Source: Caldicoprobacter oshimai DSM 21659
GTDB taxonomy: Bacteria > Bacillota > Clostridia > Caldicoprobacterales > Caldicoprobacteraceae
NCBI GenBank assembly: GCA_000526435.1
Contig: JAGB01000003.1
Location: forward strand, 332,579-396,578
DNA: 64,000 nt
Direction of reading: 5' to 3'
Below the pieces are notes generated by a model. It made no database searches. It was not told the DNA's origin and saw only the letters and a program-made list of their open reading frames with translations. Of this stretch, positions 18,885 through 31,720 are shown piece by piece (positions within the stretch are counted from its first letter, which is position 1; each line of letters opens with the position of its first letter). A program made the position numbers and the translations under genes.

Positions 18885-21323
18885 CACCGGCACCTGCTTT
18901 TTGAATACCAGCTTGTCATCCTCAACGTCCAGAAGCACCTTATCTCCCATTTTGACGCGCCCGGCCAGAATTTCCTCGGACAGCCTATCCTCCAGAGTCT
19001 TTTGTATAACCCTCCGCAAAGGCCTGGCACCATACAACGGATCAAATCCTTGCTTGATCATGTATTCTTTGGCTGCCTCGCTGACCTCCAGGAATATATT
19101 CTTTTCCTCCAGCCGTTTGGCAACATTCTGTATCATCAAAGACGCGATCTGCCTTAAGTGTACATCCTCCAACGGATGGAACACTATGATCTCGTCCAAG
19201 CGGTTGAGAAACTCCGGCCGGAAAGTCTTGCGCAACTCCTCCATTATATTCTCCTTCATCCTTTCGTATTCGGTTGCAGCCATATCGCCTGCCGTGGCAA
19301 AACCAAGGGTTTTCTGCTTCCTTATGGTATGCGCTCCAACGTTAGAGGTCATGACTATGACGGTATTTTTGAAGTCCACCGTTCTCCCCTTACCATCGGT
19401 AAGACGTCCGTCTTCGAGAATCTGAAGTAATATATTGAACACATCAGGGTGCGCTTTCTCGATCTCATCCAGCAGCACCACCGAGTAGGGCCTTCGCCTA
19501 ACCCTTTCGGTAAGCTGACCGCCCTCTTCATAACCTACATATCCAGGAGGTGCACCGATCAACCTGGACACAGTGTGTCTCTCCGAATACTCAGACATGT
19601 CTATACGTATCATTGCGTTTTCATCGCCAAAGAGGGCTTCTGCCAGGGCCTTGCACAGCTCGGTCTTACCCACACCCGTCGGGCCCAGGAACATGAACGA
19701 ACCGATGGGCCGTTTTGGGTCTTTTAGCCCGGCCCGTGCTCTTCTTATGGAGTTGGCCACCGCACGCACTGCCTCATCCTGGCCAATGACGCGCTCGTGC
19801 AGTATTTCCTCCATCTTAAGCAGCCGTTCGGCTTCAGCCTGTTCCAGCCTCTGAACGGGTATCCCCGTCCAACTCGACACGATTTGTGCTATGTGGTCCT
19901 CCGTCACTACCTCGGTATTGGTGGTGTTTTGCGTTGTCCACTTCTCTTTCTCCTTCTCGATCTGTTCGCGGATCCTCTGCTCCTCGTCGCGAATCTGTGC
20001 GGCTTTTTCAAAGTTCTGGTTCATGACGGCCTCTTCTTTTTCCTTCTTCAGGTTCTCCAGCTTTTCCTCCAGCTCCTTTATCCTGGAAGGCGGCGTAAAG
20101 GCCTGCAGCCGCACCCGGGATGCCGCTTCATCGATCAGGTCAATAGCCTTGTCTGGGAGATACCTGTCGGTTATATACCGTGCCGACAGCTCAACAGCCG
20201 CCTTTATGGCCTCATCGGTGATTCTGACCTTATGATGCGCCTCGTACTTATCCCTCAACCCCATCAGTATTTGAACTGCTTCTTCTTTGGTGGGTTCCTC
20301 CACCATCACCGGCTGGAATCTTCGCTCCAGAGCCGGGTCCTTTTCCACGTGCTTCCTGTACTCGTCCAGCGTAGTGGCCCCAATCACCTGTATCTCGCCG
20401 CGGGCCAAAGCCGGCTTCAATATGTTGGAGGCATCAATGGCTCCCTCAGCAGCGCCGGCACCAATAATGGTGTGCATCTCGTCTATAAAGAGAATTACGT
20501 TGTTGGCCTTCCTTATCTCCTCCATCACGGTCTTCAACCGTTCCTCAAACTCTCCACGGTATTTGGTACCCGCCACCATAGCCGACAGGTCCAGGGTAAC
20601 AACCCTCTTATCGCGCAAAAGCTCCGGGATATTGCCGTCAACAATCCTCTGAGCCAGCCCTTCAACGATGGCTGTCTTGCCTACTCCCGGCTCACCTATC
20701 AAAACAGGATTGTTTTTGGTCCTCCTGGTTAAAATCTGGAGCACCCGTTCTATTTCCTTCTCCCTTCCTACCACCGGATCAAGGTTGCCTTCACGGGCCA
20801 TTTCAGTAAGGTCCCTTCCAAACTGATCCAGCGTAGGAGTATTGCTCCTCCGCCTTTTGGCGGTTCTGCCAGGTTCACCGCCTTCCTCCTTCAATATCTT
20901 CATCAGCTGATCTCTAACAGCCTGGAAATCCACACCCAGGTCTTTGAGGATTCGAACAGCCACCCCCTCTCCTTCCCTGAGAAGGGCCAGCAACAGGTGT
21001 TCTGTCCCTACGTAGTTGTGTCCCAGATTGCGTGCCTCATAAAAACTGAGTTCCATAACCCGCTTGGTACGCGGGGTATATCCAAAACCCTCGTTGAAAT
21101 TGAAGGTACCCCTACCAATCAAGGTCTCTATTTGCTTTCTGACCTTATCTGCATCGGCGCCCAGCTGTCTGAGAACCTGCGAAGCAACCCCTTCCTCTTC
21201 TCGAATCAGCCCCAGCAACAGGTGCTCAGTACCCACATAGTTGTGTCCCAGAGCACGCGCCTCTTCCTGAGCGTACATCAAAGCCCTTTGAGCCCGCTCG
21301 GTAAATCTTCCAAAAAACGCCAT
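18882..21323 (-). CDS. clpC: ATP-dependent Clp protease ATPase subunit ClpC
   Basis: 813 residues, full length. HSP100 unfoldase that feeds ClpP. Two Clp_N repeats ([20 protein letters not shown] and [20 protein letters not shown]), first AAA module with Walker [10 protein letters not shown], a middle UVR-containing coiled coil ([20 protein letters not shown]) typical of ClpC rather than ClpA/B, second AAA module with GPTGVGKTE, and the C-terminal D2-small domain. GGGAGGGTG precedes the ATG. It is last in ctsR-mcsA-mcsB-clpC; the 200-base gap after mcsB could hold an internal promoter but I see no clear one. Confidence 0.97.
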   Translation of the reverse strand: MAFFGRFTERAQRALMYAQEEARALGHNYVGTEHLLLGLIREEEGVASQVLRQLGADADKVRKQIETLIGRGTFNFNEGFGYTPRTKRVMELSFYEARNLGHNYVGTEHLLLALLREGEGVAVRILKDLGVDFQAVRDQLMKILKEEGGEPGRTAKRRRSNTPTLDQFGRDLTEMAREGNLDPVVGREKEIERVLQILTRRTKNNPVLIGEPGVGKTAIVEGLAQRIVDGNIPELLRDKRVVTLDLSAMVAGTKYRGEFEERLKTVMEEIRKANNVILFIDEMHTIIGAGAAEGAIDASNILKPALARGEIQVIGATTLDEYRKHVEKDPALERRFQPVMVEEPTKEEAVQILMGLRDKYEAHHKVRITDEAIKAAVELSARYITDRYLPDKAIDLIDEAASRVRLQAFTPPSRIKELEEKLENLKKEKEEAVMNQNFEKAAQIRDEEQRIREQIEKEKEKWTTQNTTNTEVVTEDHIAQIVSSWTGIPVQRLEQAEAERLLKMEEILHERVIGQDEAVRAVANSIRRARAGLKDPKRPIGSFMFLGPTGVGKTELCKALAEALFGDENAMIRIDMSEYSERHTVSRLIGAPPGYVGYEEGGQLTERVRRRPYSVVLLDEIEKAHPDVFNILLQILEDGRLTDGKGRTVDFKNTVIVMTSNVGAHTIRKQKTLGFATAGDMAATEYERMKENIMEELRKTFRPEFLNRLDEIIVFHPLEDVHLRQIASLMIQNVAKRLEEKNIFLEVSEAAKEYMIKQGFDPLYGARPLRRVIQKTLEDRLSEEILAGRVKMGDKVLLDVEDDKLVFKKQVPV

Positions 21324-21522
21324 TTTTCACCCTCCCTTTCTTTTGTTTTTTATAAACTAATATCCTCCTATCCAACCTTCCTCTGAAAAAACCATCGTCC
21401 AAATTTTTACAATACTTTTATTCTTTAGTTTAGTATAAAACAAAGTGTGATTTTTAGTCCTTTATTTTAAAACACCTCTCGTTCCTATTTATACCCTTTG
21501 TACCATGGATAAAAACGCCATG

Positions 21523-22554
21523 TCAGGTAACTTTGCTCAATTCGTTTTTGACCCTATCGGCCCTTGCCACATCCAATTCTTCTGCGCTCGTCTCCCTGCC
21601 TATATAGGCCTGAAGGTGTGCCGGCTGGCATTTAACCATCAACTCGTTCAGCATCACAACGTCTATTCCGTTGATGATACCCATGTCCACCCCCAGGCGC
21701 ACCTGTGACAGCAGGGACATAAATTCCTGCAGGCTCAGCTTTCTGGCATGCGTCAGTATCCCCAAAGACCGCCATATGCGGTCTTCAAACTCCAGCTTGT
21801 TGGACTGCATAAGAGCCTGCCGTGCCATCCTCTCATTCTCCATTAGCTGGCGTACAGCAATATTGATATTGCTTATTATCTCCTCCTCTGATGGACCCAG
21901 GGTGATCTGGTTGGATATCTGGTAAATGTCTCCCAGCGCCTCACTTCCTTCACCATAAAGTCCCCTGGCAGTCAAACCTACTTTGGAGATGGTCTGCAAA
22001 ACGCTGTTTATATACTTTGTAGCTACAAGCCCTGGCAGATGCATCATCACCGAAGCCCGCATGCCTGTACCCACATTTGTGGGACAGCTGGTTAGATACC
22101 CCAAATGCTCGTCAAATGAGTACTCTATGCTCTCTTCGACGATGTCGTCCACCCTGTTTAAGAGTTCCCAAGCCTTGTCAAGCTGAAAGCCCGGAAAGAT
22201 GCACTGCATCCGTATATGGTCTTCTTCATTGACCATTATGCTTATCTGCTCATTGTGATTGATGAGAGCAGCAGCTACCTCCGCACGTTCCACCAGGTCC
22301 GGGCTTATTAAATGCTTTTCAACAAGTATATATTTTTCCACATCGCTCAAGTTCCTCAAAGAAACGAAGTCAAAATCTCGGCTCAGTATCGAGTTGCTCT
22401 CCAGGATGCTTTTTTTAACCATATCCACAGCTTTTTGCAACACTTCTGGGCTTGCTATAGACGGAAAGGGCAGCCCGGCTATGTTTCTGGCAATCCTCAC
22501 TCGGCTGCTCATGACTATACCGTTGAAAGGCCCGCTTTCGTTTATCCAGCTCAT
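21523..22554 (-). CDS. mcsB: Protein arginine kinase McsB
   Basis: 343 residues. Member of the ATP:guanido phosphotransferase family that phosphorylates arginines, marking proteins for ClpCP and inactivating CtsR. Visible family parts are VMSSRVRIARNIAGLPFP, the phosphagen-kinase-like LTSCPTNVGTGMRASVMMHLP and RGLYGEGSEALGDIYQISNQ. AAGGAGGG precedes the ATG. It follows mcsA by 14 bases; McsA is its activator. Confidence 0.95.
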   Translation of the reverse strand: MSWINESGPFNGIVMSSRVRIARNIAGLPFPSIASPEVLQKAVDMVKKSILESNSILSRDFDFVSLRNLSDVEKYILVEKHLISPDLVERAEVAAALINHNEQISIMVNEEDHIRMQCIFPGFQLDKAWELLNRVDDIVEESIEYSFDEHLGYLTSCPTNVGTGMRASVMMHLPGLVATKYINSVLQTISKVGLTARGLYGEGSEALGDIYQISNQITLGPSEEEIISNINIAVRQLMENERMARQALMQSNKLEFEDRIWRSLGILTHARKLSLQEFMSLLSQVRLGVDMGIINGIDVVMLNELMVKCQPAHLQAYIGRETSAEELDVARADRVKNELSKVT

Positions 22555-22568
22555 CCAAAACTCCCTCC

Positions 22569-23075
22569 TTATAGCTGGCCCAGCTGTCTTTCAAGCTCCC
22601 GTATCTGATCCCTTAATCTGGCCGCTTCCTCAAAAGCCTCGGTTTCGATAGCCTTCTGAAGCTGGGCTTTCAGCTGCTGAATCTGCCGCTCAAGGCGTAA
22701 ACCTATCCCCGCCCTTCTGGGTACCTTGCCGGTATGCTTCGTTCCCCCCTGCACCCTTTTAATGACGGGGGTGAGCTCCTCAGCAAAGTACCTGTAGCAG
22801 TCCTGGCACCCCAGCCTTCCAATCTTCCTGAACTGCATAAAATCCATACCACAGGCCTTACACCTGGGCAAGCCCTTGCTCTCAATGTGAACGGTAGTCT
22901 TATCCATATCCAGGAAACCAGTTAAAAGGTCATTTATGGAAAAGGGAACAAACACCTTGAAATCCCCTTTTTGCCTTGCACATTCCTCGCACAAGTAAAG
23001 CTCTGTCTTATGGTTATTCACTATTTTTGTAAAGTGAACCGTGGCAGGGCGCTTTTGGCATTGTTGACACAGCAT
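22569..23075 (-). CDS. mcsA: McsA, zinc-finger activator of McsB
   Basis: 168 residues. Four CxxC pairs (CQQC, CEEC, CKAC, CQDC) bind zinc, and the C-terminal QLQKAIETEAFEEAARLRDQ is a UVR motif, matching McsA. It activates the McsB kinase and helps modulate CtsR. AAAAAGGAG precedes the ATG. Confidence 0.93.
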   Translation of the reverse strand: MLCQQCQKRPATVHFTKIVNNHKTELYLCEECARQKGDFKVFVPFSINDLLTGFLDMDKTTVHIESKGLPRCKACGMDFMQFRKIGRLGCQDCYRYFAEELTPVIKRVQGGTKHTGKVPRRAGIGLRLERQIQQLKAQLQKAIETEAFEEAARLRDQIRELERQLGQL

Positions 23076-23136
23076 TGGATTTCACTCCTTTTTGAACTAA
23101 AATCAGGGACGGGTTTGCACCCATTTCCCTTAAATA

Positions 23137-23601
23137 TCAGTTACGCAGCTTTAAAATGGTGGTGAGCATTGCCTTCATGATACTGGCGCGAACGTTATCT
23201 TTTAAGTTTGTTGGAATGCCTATCCCTTTGTCCTGTATAGCCGCTTTCATTATGAGCGACTCCCTCTCGGTTATAATGCCCTTATCGAGCATATGATGAA
23301 TTATATCCTCTGCAGCCTGCTGCGATATGCGGTTGCCTATCCTTTCTTTCAGTAGGTACATTATATAATCATTATTATCCATATCTAAACGGATAATGCG
23401 GATGTATCCTCCACCGCCCCTTCGGCTCTCTATATAGTACCCACGATCGAGCGAAAAACGTGTGGCTAATACGTAGTTGATCTGCGAGGGGGCGCACTCA
23501 AAATAATCCGCAAGCTCGTTCCTTTGAAGTTCTAGCTGTCCGTTGCTTTCTTCCAGCAGTGCCTTTATAAACTCTTCGATCATATCGCTCAATCGTGCCA
23601 T
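23137..23601 (-). CDS. ctsR: Class III stress repressor CtsR
   Basis: 154 residues from MARLSDMIEEFIKALLEES, which is how CtsR proteins begin. The helix-turn-helix is around LQRNELADYFECAPSQINYVLATRF, followed by the glycine-rich wing RRGGGGYIRI (tetraglycine heat sensor) and the C-terminal domain (DIIHHMLDKGIITERE). The frame extends 19 codons further up, but AGAGGTG sits before the ATG at 23601 and the CtsR operator occupies the extension. It represses its own operon until heat or McsB inactivates it. Confidence 0.95.
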   Translation of the reverse strand: MARLSDMIEEFIKALLEESNGQLELQRNELADYFECAPSQINYVLATRFSLDRGYYIESRRGGGGYIRIIRLDMDNNDYIMYLLKERIGNRISQQAAEDIIHHMLDKGIITERESLIMKAAIQDKGIGIPTNLKDNVRASIMKAMLTTILKLRN

Positions 23602-23620
23602 CCACATCACCTCTTTGGTT

Positions 23621-23637
23621 ATTGACTTTCTTTGACT
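23621..23637 (-). promoter_or_regulatory. CtsR operator
   Basis: On the minus strand AGTCAAA GAA AGTCAAT is the direct heptad repeat with 3-base spacing recognised by CtsR (consensus RGTCAAA NAN RGTCAAA). It lies 20 bases before the ctsR start, and a TATAAT-like -10 (complement of 23648-23653) lies just upstream. Confidence 0.9.
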
Positions 23638-23928
23638 TTCATTTTTAATTATAACCAATTATAATAAAAAAATAACATTTAATATTCAAGTAATTACCTC
23701 TATTTTAGGCCTTATTTTAAAATTACATTAATTTAACTCGAAAAATTAAAGACTTAAGCCGTTTTTTACCTAACTATTGCTTTATTTTGCGCATTTTGAA
23801 ACCTTGTATTCTCTCTTAAAATTTACTTTTCATTTTTGTGAGTTTTTTGTCATTACCATATATACAAAATCATACAATCATGATAGACTAAATAGCAGGA
23901 GCAAGGTAAAAAGAGGGGGTTAAGCGCC

Positions 23929-24678
23929 ATGAAAAATTTAGGTCTACAGCTCTATTCCGTAAAAGAGCTGGCCCAAAAGGACTTCATTGGCACCTTAAAG
24001 GAAGTGGCCGAAGTTGGTTACGACGGAGTAGAATTTGCAGGCTTTTTCAACACTCCCGCCAAGGAACTCAAAAAAGCGCTGGACGATTTAAATCTCACTC
24101 CCTGCGGCAGCCATACCGGAATCGACCTGCTTCAAAACAGCCTTGACGAGGTAATAGAATACAACCTCGAAATCGGGAACCGTTACATAGTGTGTCCCGG
24201 CATTCCTCCCCATATGCGGGACAGCGCCGATGCTTACAAAAGGCTAGGGGAGTTGTTTAACAGGATCGGTCAGCGCTGCAAGCAGCATGGCATTCAGTTT
24301 GCATATCACAACCACGCTTTTGAGTTTGAAAAATTCGATGGTGAATATGGGCTGGATATCCTGATGTCCAACACCGATCCCGAGCTTGTACACTTAGAGC
24401 TGGACACATTCTGGGTAGAATACTGCGGCTTAAAGTCGGTGGATTTCATGAGAAAGTACCCGCAGCAGTGCTCTTCCCTCATCCACATAAAAGACCTTAA
24501 AAGCACGGATAAAAAGGTGAGCACGGCGATAGGCAGCGGCATAATGGACTTCGTCGAGATCGTCCGAGTCGGCAAAGAGCTGGGAATCAAATGGTATATA
24601 GTGGAACAGGAAGAATTCGAGATACCCCAGCTTGAAAGCATAAGACAAAGCCTTAATTATATGCGAAGCATATTATAG
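23929..24678 (+). CDS. Sugar phosphate isomerase/epimerase (AP-endonuclease-2 fold)
   Basis: 249 residues, a single xylose-isomerase-like TIM barrel. Metal-ligand segments are visible: VGYDGVEFAG, YHNHAFEF, HLELDTFWVEYCG (Glu/Asp), LIHIKDL (His) and WYIVEQEEF (Glu). Such proteins act on keto sugars or inositols in carbohydrate catabolism. GAGGGGG precedes the ATG. It is 12 bases upstream of a Gfo/Idh/MocA dehydrogenase, a frequent pairing for uncommon sugars or inositol. The exact substrate is unknown. Confidence 0.85.
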   Translation: MKNLGLQLYSVKELAQKDFIGTLKEVAEVGYDGVEFAGFFNTPAKELKKALDDLNLTPCGSHTGIDLLQNSLDEVIEYNLEIGNRYIVCPGIPPHMRDSADAYKRLGELFNRIGQRCKQHGIQFAYHNHAFEFEKFDGEYGLDILMSNTDPELVHLELDTFWVEYCGLKSVDFMRKYPQQCSSLIHIKDLKSTDKKVSTAIGSGIMDFVEIVRVGKELGIKWYIVEQEEFEIPQLESIRQSLNYMRSIL

Positions 24679-24690
24679 GGGAAGGGGTAG

Positions 24691-25743
24691 ATGAGGATGA
24701 AAGACGGTAAGCTGTGTATAGGCATAATTGGGGCGGGGAATATCGCTCAAACTGCTCATATCCCAAATTACAAAAAACAAAAGGACGTCGAGATAATTGG
24801 CGTATGCGACTTCAACTTCGATAGGGCCAAAGAGGTTGCCGGCAAGTTTGACATAAAATACGTGTCCAACAACTTCCAGGATATCATCAATATCGAAGAG
24901 ATCGACGCAGTAAGCATCTGTACCCCCAACAGCTCCCATGCTGAGATCGCCATTGCGGCAGCCAATGCTAAAAAGCATATACTTTGCGAAAAACCCATGG
25001 CCATGAATGTAAAAGAGGCAGAGGAGATGTGCAAAGCCGCCAAAGACAACAACATCATATTCATGATGGGCTTTGTAAACAGATTTCGCGCCGAAAGCAA
25101 GCTCATAAAAACCCTAGCTGATGCTGGTAAGTTTGGAGAGATATACTATGCAAAAACAGGGTGGATGAGGAGGCGCGGCACGCCTCTGGGCTGGTTCACC
25201 GACCTGTCCAAATCTGGTGGCGGCCCAGTCATCGATATAGGAGTACACGTGATCGATCTGACGTGGTATTTCATGGGCAAACCAAAGCCAATAAGCGTAA
25301 GTGCCGCCACATATAGCAAAATAGGCAATTATCAAACCAAGGGCGTAGGCCGATGGGTGGCTTTGGATGCTGACAATATCGTCTTTGAAACCGAAGATTC
25401 CGCTTCGGGTTTTATCAGGTTCGAGAACGGCGCTTCCATGACATTTGATGTAAGCTGGGCCATCAACGGAAAGGACACGGGAGTATACAGCTACATCTTC
25501 GGCACAAAGGCAGGGGCTAGCCTAAACCCGCTAATGATCTACGGCGAGGAAGAAAACTATCTGATGGACTCTGCACCTGTGATCAAGCCGGAAGATAGCT
25601 TTGCCAATCAAATAGAGCACTTTATAGAGTGCATACGTGAAGGCAAGGAACCCATAGCACCAGCAGAGGATGGCCTTGAAGTCCAAAAAATGCTCAACGG
25701 TATCTACGAATCGGCAAAGCTGGGCAGAGAAGTGATGCTGTGA
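24691..25743 (+). CDS. Gfo/Idh/MocA-family oxidoreductase
   Basis: 350 residues. N-terminal Rossmann domain starts CIGIIGAGNIAQTAHIPNY (GxGxxA), AVSICTPNSSHAEIA follows, and CEKPMAMNVKEAE is the conserved EKP motif whose Lys is catalytic. The C-terminal alpha/beta domain has SGGGPVIDIGVHVIDLTWYF with the substrate-site Asp and His. NAD(P)-dependent dehydrogenase of a sugar or cyclitol, cotranscribed with the isomerase. The stop codon lies in a short segment shared with the right end of an IS605-type remnant, so the last residues may have been altered by that insertion. Confidence 0.88.
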   Translation: MRMKDGKLCIGIIGAGNIAQTAHIPNYKKQKDVEIIGVCDFNFDRAKEVAGKFDIKYVSNNFQDIINIEEIDAVSICTPNSSHAEIAIAAANAKKHILCEKPMAMNVKEAEEMCKAAKDNNIIFMMGFVNRFRAESKLIKTLADAGKFGEIYYAKTGWMRRRGTPLGWFTDLSKSGGGPVIDIGVHVIDLTWYFMGKPKPISVSAATYSKIGNYQTKGVGRWVALDADNIVFETEDSASGFIRFENGASMTFDVSWAINGKDTGVYSYIFGTKAGASLNPLMIYGEEENYLMDSAPVIKPEDSFANQIEHFIECIREGKEPIAPAEDGLEVQKMLNGIYESAKLGREVML

Positions 25744-25985
25744 CATCCTCCCCTCAATAAATTGAGGGGCATCCCAGCGTTGGATGGCGATATACGCTGC
25801 AGGTTAGCCAGCATTCCCCGGATAACCCGGATCATCACCTTGGCCTTTGGAGGTGTCGCGCTCCCCTCTCTCCCAGGGTCATGCCCTGAAAGCCCGGAGA
25901 AAAAGCACCATTCATCCTCAAATAAAGAGCACAGGGAATGGCCACATCCTGCATGGCTGTATCCTGCATGCTTAAAACACTAAAA
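25736..25985 (-). mobile_element. IS200/IS605-type right-end remnant (solo, no tnpB)
   Basis: Contains the perfect hairpin CCCCTCAATAAATTGAGGGG (25750-25769), which recurs at 29321-29340 within a shared block of about 35 bases (one base differs in TGCTGTGACxTCCTCCCC). On the minus strand ~200 bases of structured, GC-rich sequence precede the hairpin. This is where the 3' part of tnpB and its guide-scaffold (omega-RNA) region would lie, but I find no tnpB reading frame. I take it as a fossil end; the left limit of the remnant is uncertain. Confidence 0.55.
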
Positions 25986-26011
25986 ATTTAGCATCATAGG
26001 GAAAACAAGAC

Positions 26012-26060
26012 AAAAACCTCCTACAGGGTTGTCATACAGTTCGCCCTGTAGGAGGTTTTT
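26012..26060. terminator. Bidirectional terminator between the Gfo/Idh gene and lacZ
   Basis: A 17-bp perfect inverted repeat (AAAAACCTCCTACAGGG / CCCTGTAGGAGGTTTTT) with a 15-base loop and T-runs in both directions, between convergent genes. Confidence 0.9.
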
Positions 26061-26072
26061 GTTTCAAACAGT

Positions 26073-29294
<3,222 letters not shown>

Positions 29295-29307
29295 AGTGGA
29301 ATAACCT

Positions 29308-29775
29308 GCTGTGACCTCCTCCCCTCAATAAATTGAGGGGCATCCTCAAGCGGATGTACGCAAAAGTTTATCCTTGCGCTTCGGTTCAGTGACACCGTGC
29401 CACCCCAACAGGAACGACACGGTCACGGGCCGCGCCACTCGGCCACTACTCCCCTTCACGGAAGATACCTGGAAAGCTCTTTCAAAGATATTCAAGGCAC
29501 CGTTTACATCTCACTGCCCCTTCCAACCACAGGAACATACATACCCGGTTTCTTCGTACTCTTTCCGTAGATGCCACAGAAGCCCGTTGTATACCTTGGT
29601 GGCACACAACATGGCGTCTTTTAGAATAGCTTCAGTCCGAGAATCTGTATGGATTTGCACCTTGAGAGTAATTAGAGGCACTCATTCACCCCCTTCCTCT
29701 GCTTTCTAGGCTTTGATGTAGCGCTGTTCCGGTTGATTTCCACGTTTCTTTCTTCATACCATTATGGTATCACAT
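29308..29775 (-). mobile_element. IS605-type element with internally deleted tnpB
   Basis: Bounded on the right-end side by the same TGCTGTGACxTCCTCCCC plus CCCCTCAATAAATTGAGGGG hairpin as at 25.7 kb, and on the other side by an ATACCATTATGGTAT palindrome (about 29757-29771), probably the left-end hairpin. It encloses a tnpB reduced to its two ends (see the pseudogene). It carries no transposase and would depend on the TnpA next door or another copy for movement. Confidence 0.55.
29346..29681 (-). pseudogene. tnpB: tnpB with internal deletion (N-terminus joined to zinc ribbon)
   Basis: From a GTG at 29681 the frame reads LITLKVQIHTDSRTEAILKD, then AMLCATKVYNGLLWHLRKEY, which is the TnpB N-terminal helical region. 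It jumps directly to YVCSCGWKGQ, a TGA stop, then DVNGALNIFERAF, the end of the zinc ribbon plus the final RuvC motif (D.NgA.Ni). About 300 residues between these parts are gone, yet the reading frame is kept apart from the single stop. The RuvC-I and RuvC-II motifs are lost, so no nuclease can be made. Confidence 0.75.
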
Positions 29776-29821
29776 AGGTAAGATGATGTAAACAACAGGG
29801 CGAGGGAGTCCGTGTATTCCC

Positions 29822-30436
29822 TCAATGAATTGAGGGGATTACTGCCCCCTCGCGCTCCCCCCGATTTTCTAAATCTATTCCACAAACCAAATTACTGGGC
29901 TCCTTTATTTCGTTCCTCGGATCCTGTACCTCCACAAGTATACTTACGTAGTACCTTCCTGATTTCGTCTTAACTACTGTAACTGATTTTATCCTCCCTT
30001 CAAATCCCCTGTGTAATACCGCTTTTATCCACTCTTTTATCTTCGGAAGATAAATAAATCCTTCCTCAAAATCCACCCTTATCGTCTCGTTCCCATTTGG
30101 AAGTATCTGATTGTTCGTTGTATATGACTGCTTATCTTTCTTCTTCTTGAACTTCGACATTCCAAAATGCTTTGGATTCTTGAAATAATCTCTAAAAGCT
30201 TTTTCTTGATTTAATTGCACGTTGGCAAGGGCAAGGCTATCTACCTCCTTCAAAAAAGGATATTCCTTTTTATATTTCGCCGGTGTTACCCTCGGTATTT
30301 TTTTGCCCTGCTCCAAAGTTTCAAGCTTCTCTTCCAGCATCTTGTTCCAAACAAACCTGCAGCATCCAAAAATCTTTTCCAAAAATTCCTTTTGCTTATC
30401 TGAAGGATATATCCGATACTTATATGCTTTTAACAT
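29822..30436 (-). pseudogene. tnpB: tnpB truncated after the RuvC-I motif
   Basis: About 204 residues from MLKAYKYRIYPSDKQKEFLE. The N-terminal domain (CCRFVWNKMLEEKLETLEQG, LANVQLNQEKAFRDYFKNP, FKKKKDKQSYTTNNQI) and the beta-barrel region are present up to CGIDLE, the first RuvC Asp. The next residues (NRGEREGAVIPSIH) come from the element's right end. RuvC-II, RuvC-III and the zinc ribbon are missing, so it is a dead RNA-guided nuclease. AAGGAG precedes the ATG and the start overlaps tnpA by 17 bases, the normal arrangement. Confidence 0.8.
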
Positions 30437-30842
30437 AGCCTTTTTCTCCTTGACTTTCAATGTATCTTCTAATTACCTCAACTGGAGCTCCACCGCTTGT
30501 CAATAAACAATAGCTTCTTGACCAAAAATATTCCTTCCACAATTTCTCTCTAATTTCAGGAAATTCTTTCTTTATCAGCCTTGACGAAGCACTCTTATAG
30601 GCATTTATAAATCTTGAAAGTTGAGTTGTAGGAGTTGCTTTGAATAGGACATGAACATGATCTTTGTCGTAATTCCATTCAACTAAAGTCATGTTGTAGT
30701 TTAGTTGAATATACTCAAAGATTTCTCTTAGCCTTCTCGAGATTCTTTCATCTATAACATTTCTTCTGTATTTTGTCACCAAAATCAAGTGATAATATAA
30801 AAGAAATACTGAATGTTTATTTGAGTCTAATTTCATTGACAT
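30420..30842 (-). CDS. tnpA: IS200/IS605 transposase TnpA (Y1 HUH)
   Basis: 140 residues from MSMKLDSNKHSVFLLYYHLI. The HUH motif is in KDHVHVLFKA and the catalytic Tyr in EVIRRYIESQGEKGY. These enzymes cut and join single-stranded DNA at subterminal hairpins. The length and motifs are complete, so it may be active and could mobilise the neighbouring tnpB-less elements in trans. The start is the ATG at 30842 (or 30836). Confidence 0.92.
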   Translation of the reverse strand: MSMKLDSNKHSVFLLYYHLILVTKYRRNVIDERISRRLREIFEYIQLNYNMTLVEWNYDKDHVHVLFKATPTTQLSRFINAYKSASSRLIKKEFPEIREKLWKEYFWSRSYCLLTSGGAPVEVIRRYIESQGEKGYVKSI

Positions 30843-30931
30843 CACCAAATATATTAATACCGAAACTGAGTTTCTATCAACCACAATTCATCTCCATCTT
30901 CTAGAAGATGGAGACTTCTTGCGGCAAAGGT

Positions 30932-30984
30932 GTTAAAAACAAAAAAGACCGTCCCCCATCTCTCAATCGATGAGGACGATCTTT
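30932..30984 (-). terminator. Terminator of rpsF-ssb-rpsR
   Basis: AAAGACCGTCC / GGACGATCTTT (one mismatch) with T-rich sequence on the minus-strand 3' side, 10 bases after the rpsR stop. Confidence 0.75.
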
Positions 30985-30993
30985 TCTGCATCT

Positions 30994-31239
30994 TTACTCC
31001 ACAGTGAAAGGCAACAGCGCCAAGTTGCGCGCCCTCTTAATAGCCACTGTAAGCTGTCTTTGATGCTTAGCGCAGTTCCCGGAAATCCTGCGCGGAAGGA
31101 TTTTACCTCGCTCGGTCATATATTTCTTAAGCCTCTGTATATCCTTGTAGTCTACCTTATCAATTTTATCTAAACAGAAGCTGCAAACTCTCTTTTTATT
31201 GCGCCTTCCTCTAGCAGGCTTTACCGCATTCTCAACCAT
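30994..31239 (-). CDS. rpsR: 30S ribosomal protein S18
   Basis: 81 residues. [20 protein letters not shown] carries the CxxC of the zinc-binding S18 form, followed by the conserved [41 protein letters not shown] core. AAGGAGG precedes the ATG. Last gene of rpsF-ssb-rpsR. Confidence 0.98.
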   Translation of the reverse strand: MVENAVKPARGRRNKKRVCSFCLDKIDKVDYKDIQRLKKYMTERGKILPRRISGNCAKHQRQLTVAIKRARNLALLPFTVE

Positions 31240-31260
31240 CCACCTTTACCTCCTTCCACT

Positions 31261-31701
31261 TTAGAATGGAAGCTCATCCTCTTCTCCTTCAATGTATTGG
31301 AAACCAGCAGGGGCATCCTCGTATTCTTGCTGCGAGTGCGACAGGTCATCAAACGGCACCGCACTCCTATCCATCCCAGAACTATCGCGATCCAGAAATA
31401 CCACTTCATCCGCTACCACTTCAGTCACATAGCGCCGCTGTCCATCGCGCCCCTCGTAGTTGCGGGTCTGAATCCTTCCCGAGACGGCTACCAATCTGCC
31501 CTTACTGAGATATTTAGCGCATGTTTCGGCCAACCCCCGCCATACCACAATAGGAATAAAGTCGGCTTCACGCTCCCCTTGCTGGTTAGTAAAATTCCTG
31601 TTTACCGCCAGGAAAAAAGTCGTTACCGCAACGCCGCTAGGGAGGTACCGAATCTCCGGGTCTTTGGTTAAACGCCCAATCAACACAACCTTGTTTAACA
31701 A
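31261..31701 (-). CDS. ssb: Single-stranded DNA-binding protein
   Basis: 146 residues. OB fold ([61 protein letters not shown]), a short Gln/Ser-rich linker, and the acidic C-terminal tip EEDELPF that binds partner proteins. Start is TTG behind GTGGGTG. The SSB copy coupled to the S6/S18 genes is the replicative one. Confidence 0.97.
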   Translation of the reverse strand: MLNKVVLIGRLTKDPEIRYLPSGVAVTTFFLAVNRNFTNQQGEREADFIPIVVWRGLAETCAKYLSKGRLVAVSGRIQTRNYEGRDGQRRYVTEVVADEVVFLDRDSSGMDRSAVPFDDLSHSQQEYEDAPAGFQYIEGEEDELPF

Positions 31702-31720
31702 TTTTTACACCCACTTTCTA

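Larger units (their letters stand above)
29819..30925 (-). mobile_element. IS200/IS605-family element with tnpA and truncated tnpB
   Basis: The left end on the tnpA side carries a palindromic hairpin (CTCCATCTTCTAGAAGATGGAG, 30891-30912), and the other end carries CCCTCAATGAATTGAGGG (29819-29836), the subterminal hairpins that IS200/IS605 transposases recognise. It contains an apparently complete tnpA and a tnpB that is cut at RuvC-I and fused directly to the right end. It lies immediately next to the internally deleted element. Confidence 0.75.

Noticed and set aside
25762..25983. Plus-strand 73-codon frame after the Gfo/Idh gene
   Set aside because: It lies in the IS605 right-end remnant; the apparent protein has no supporting motif.
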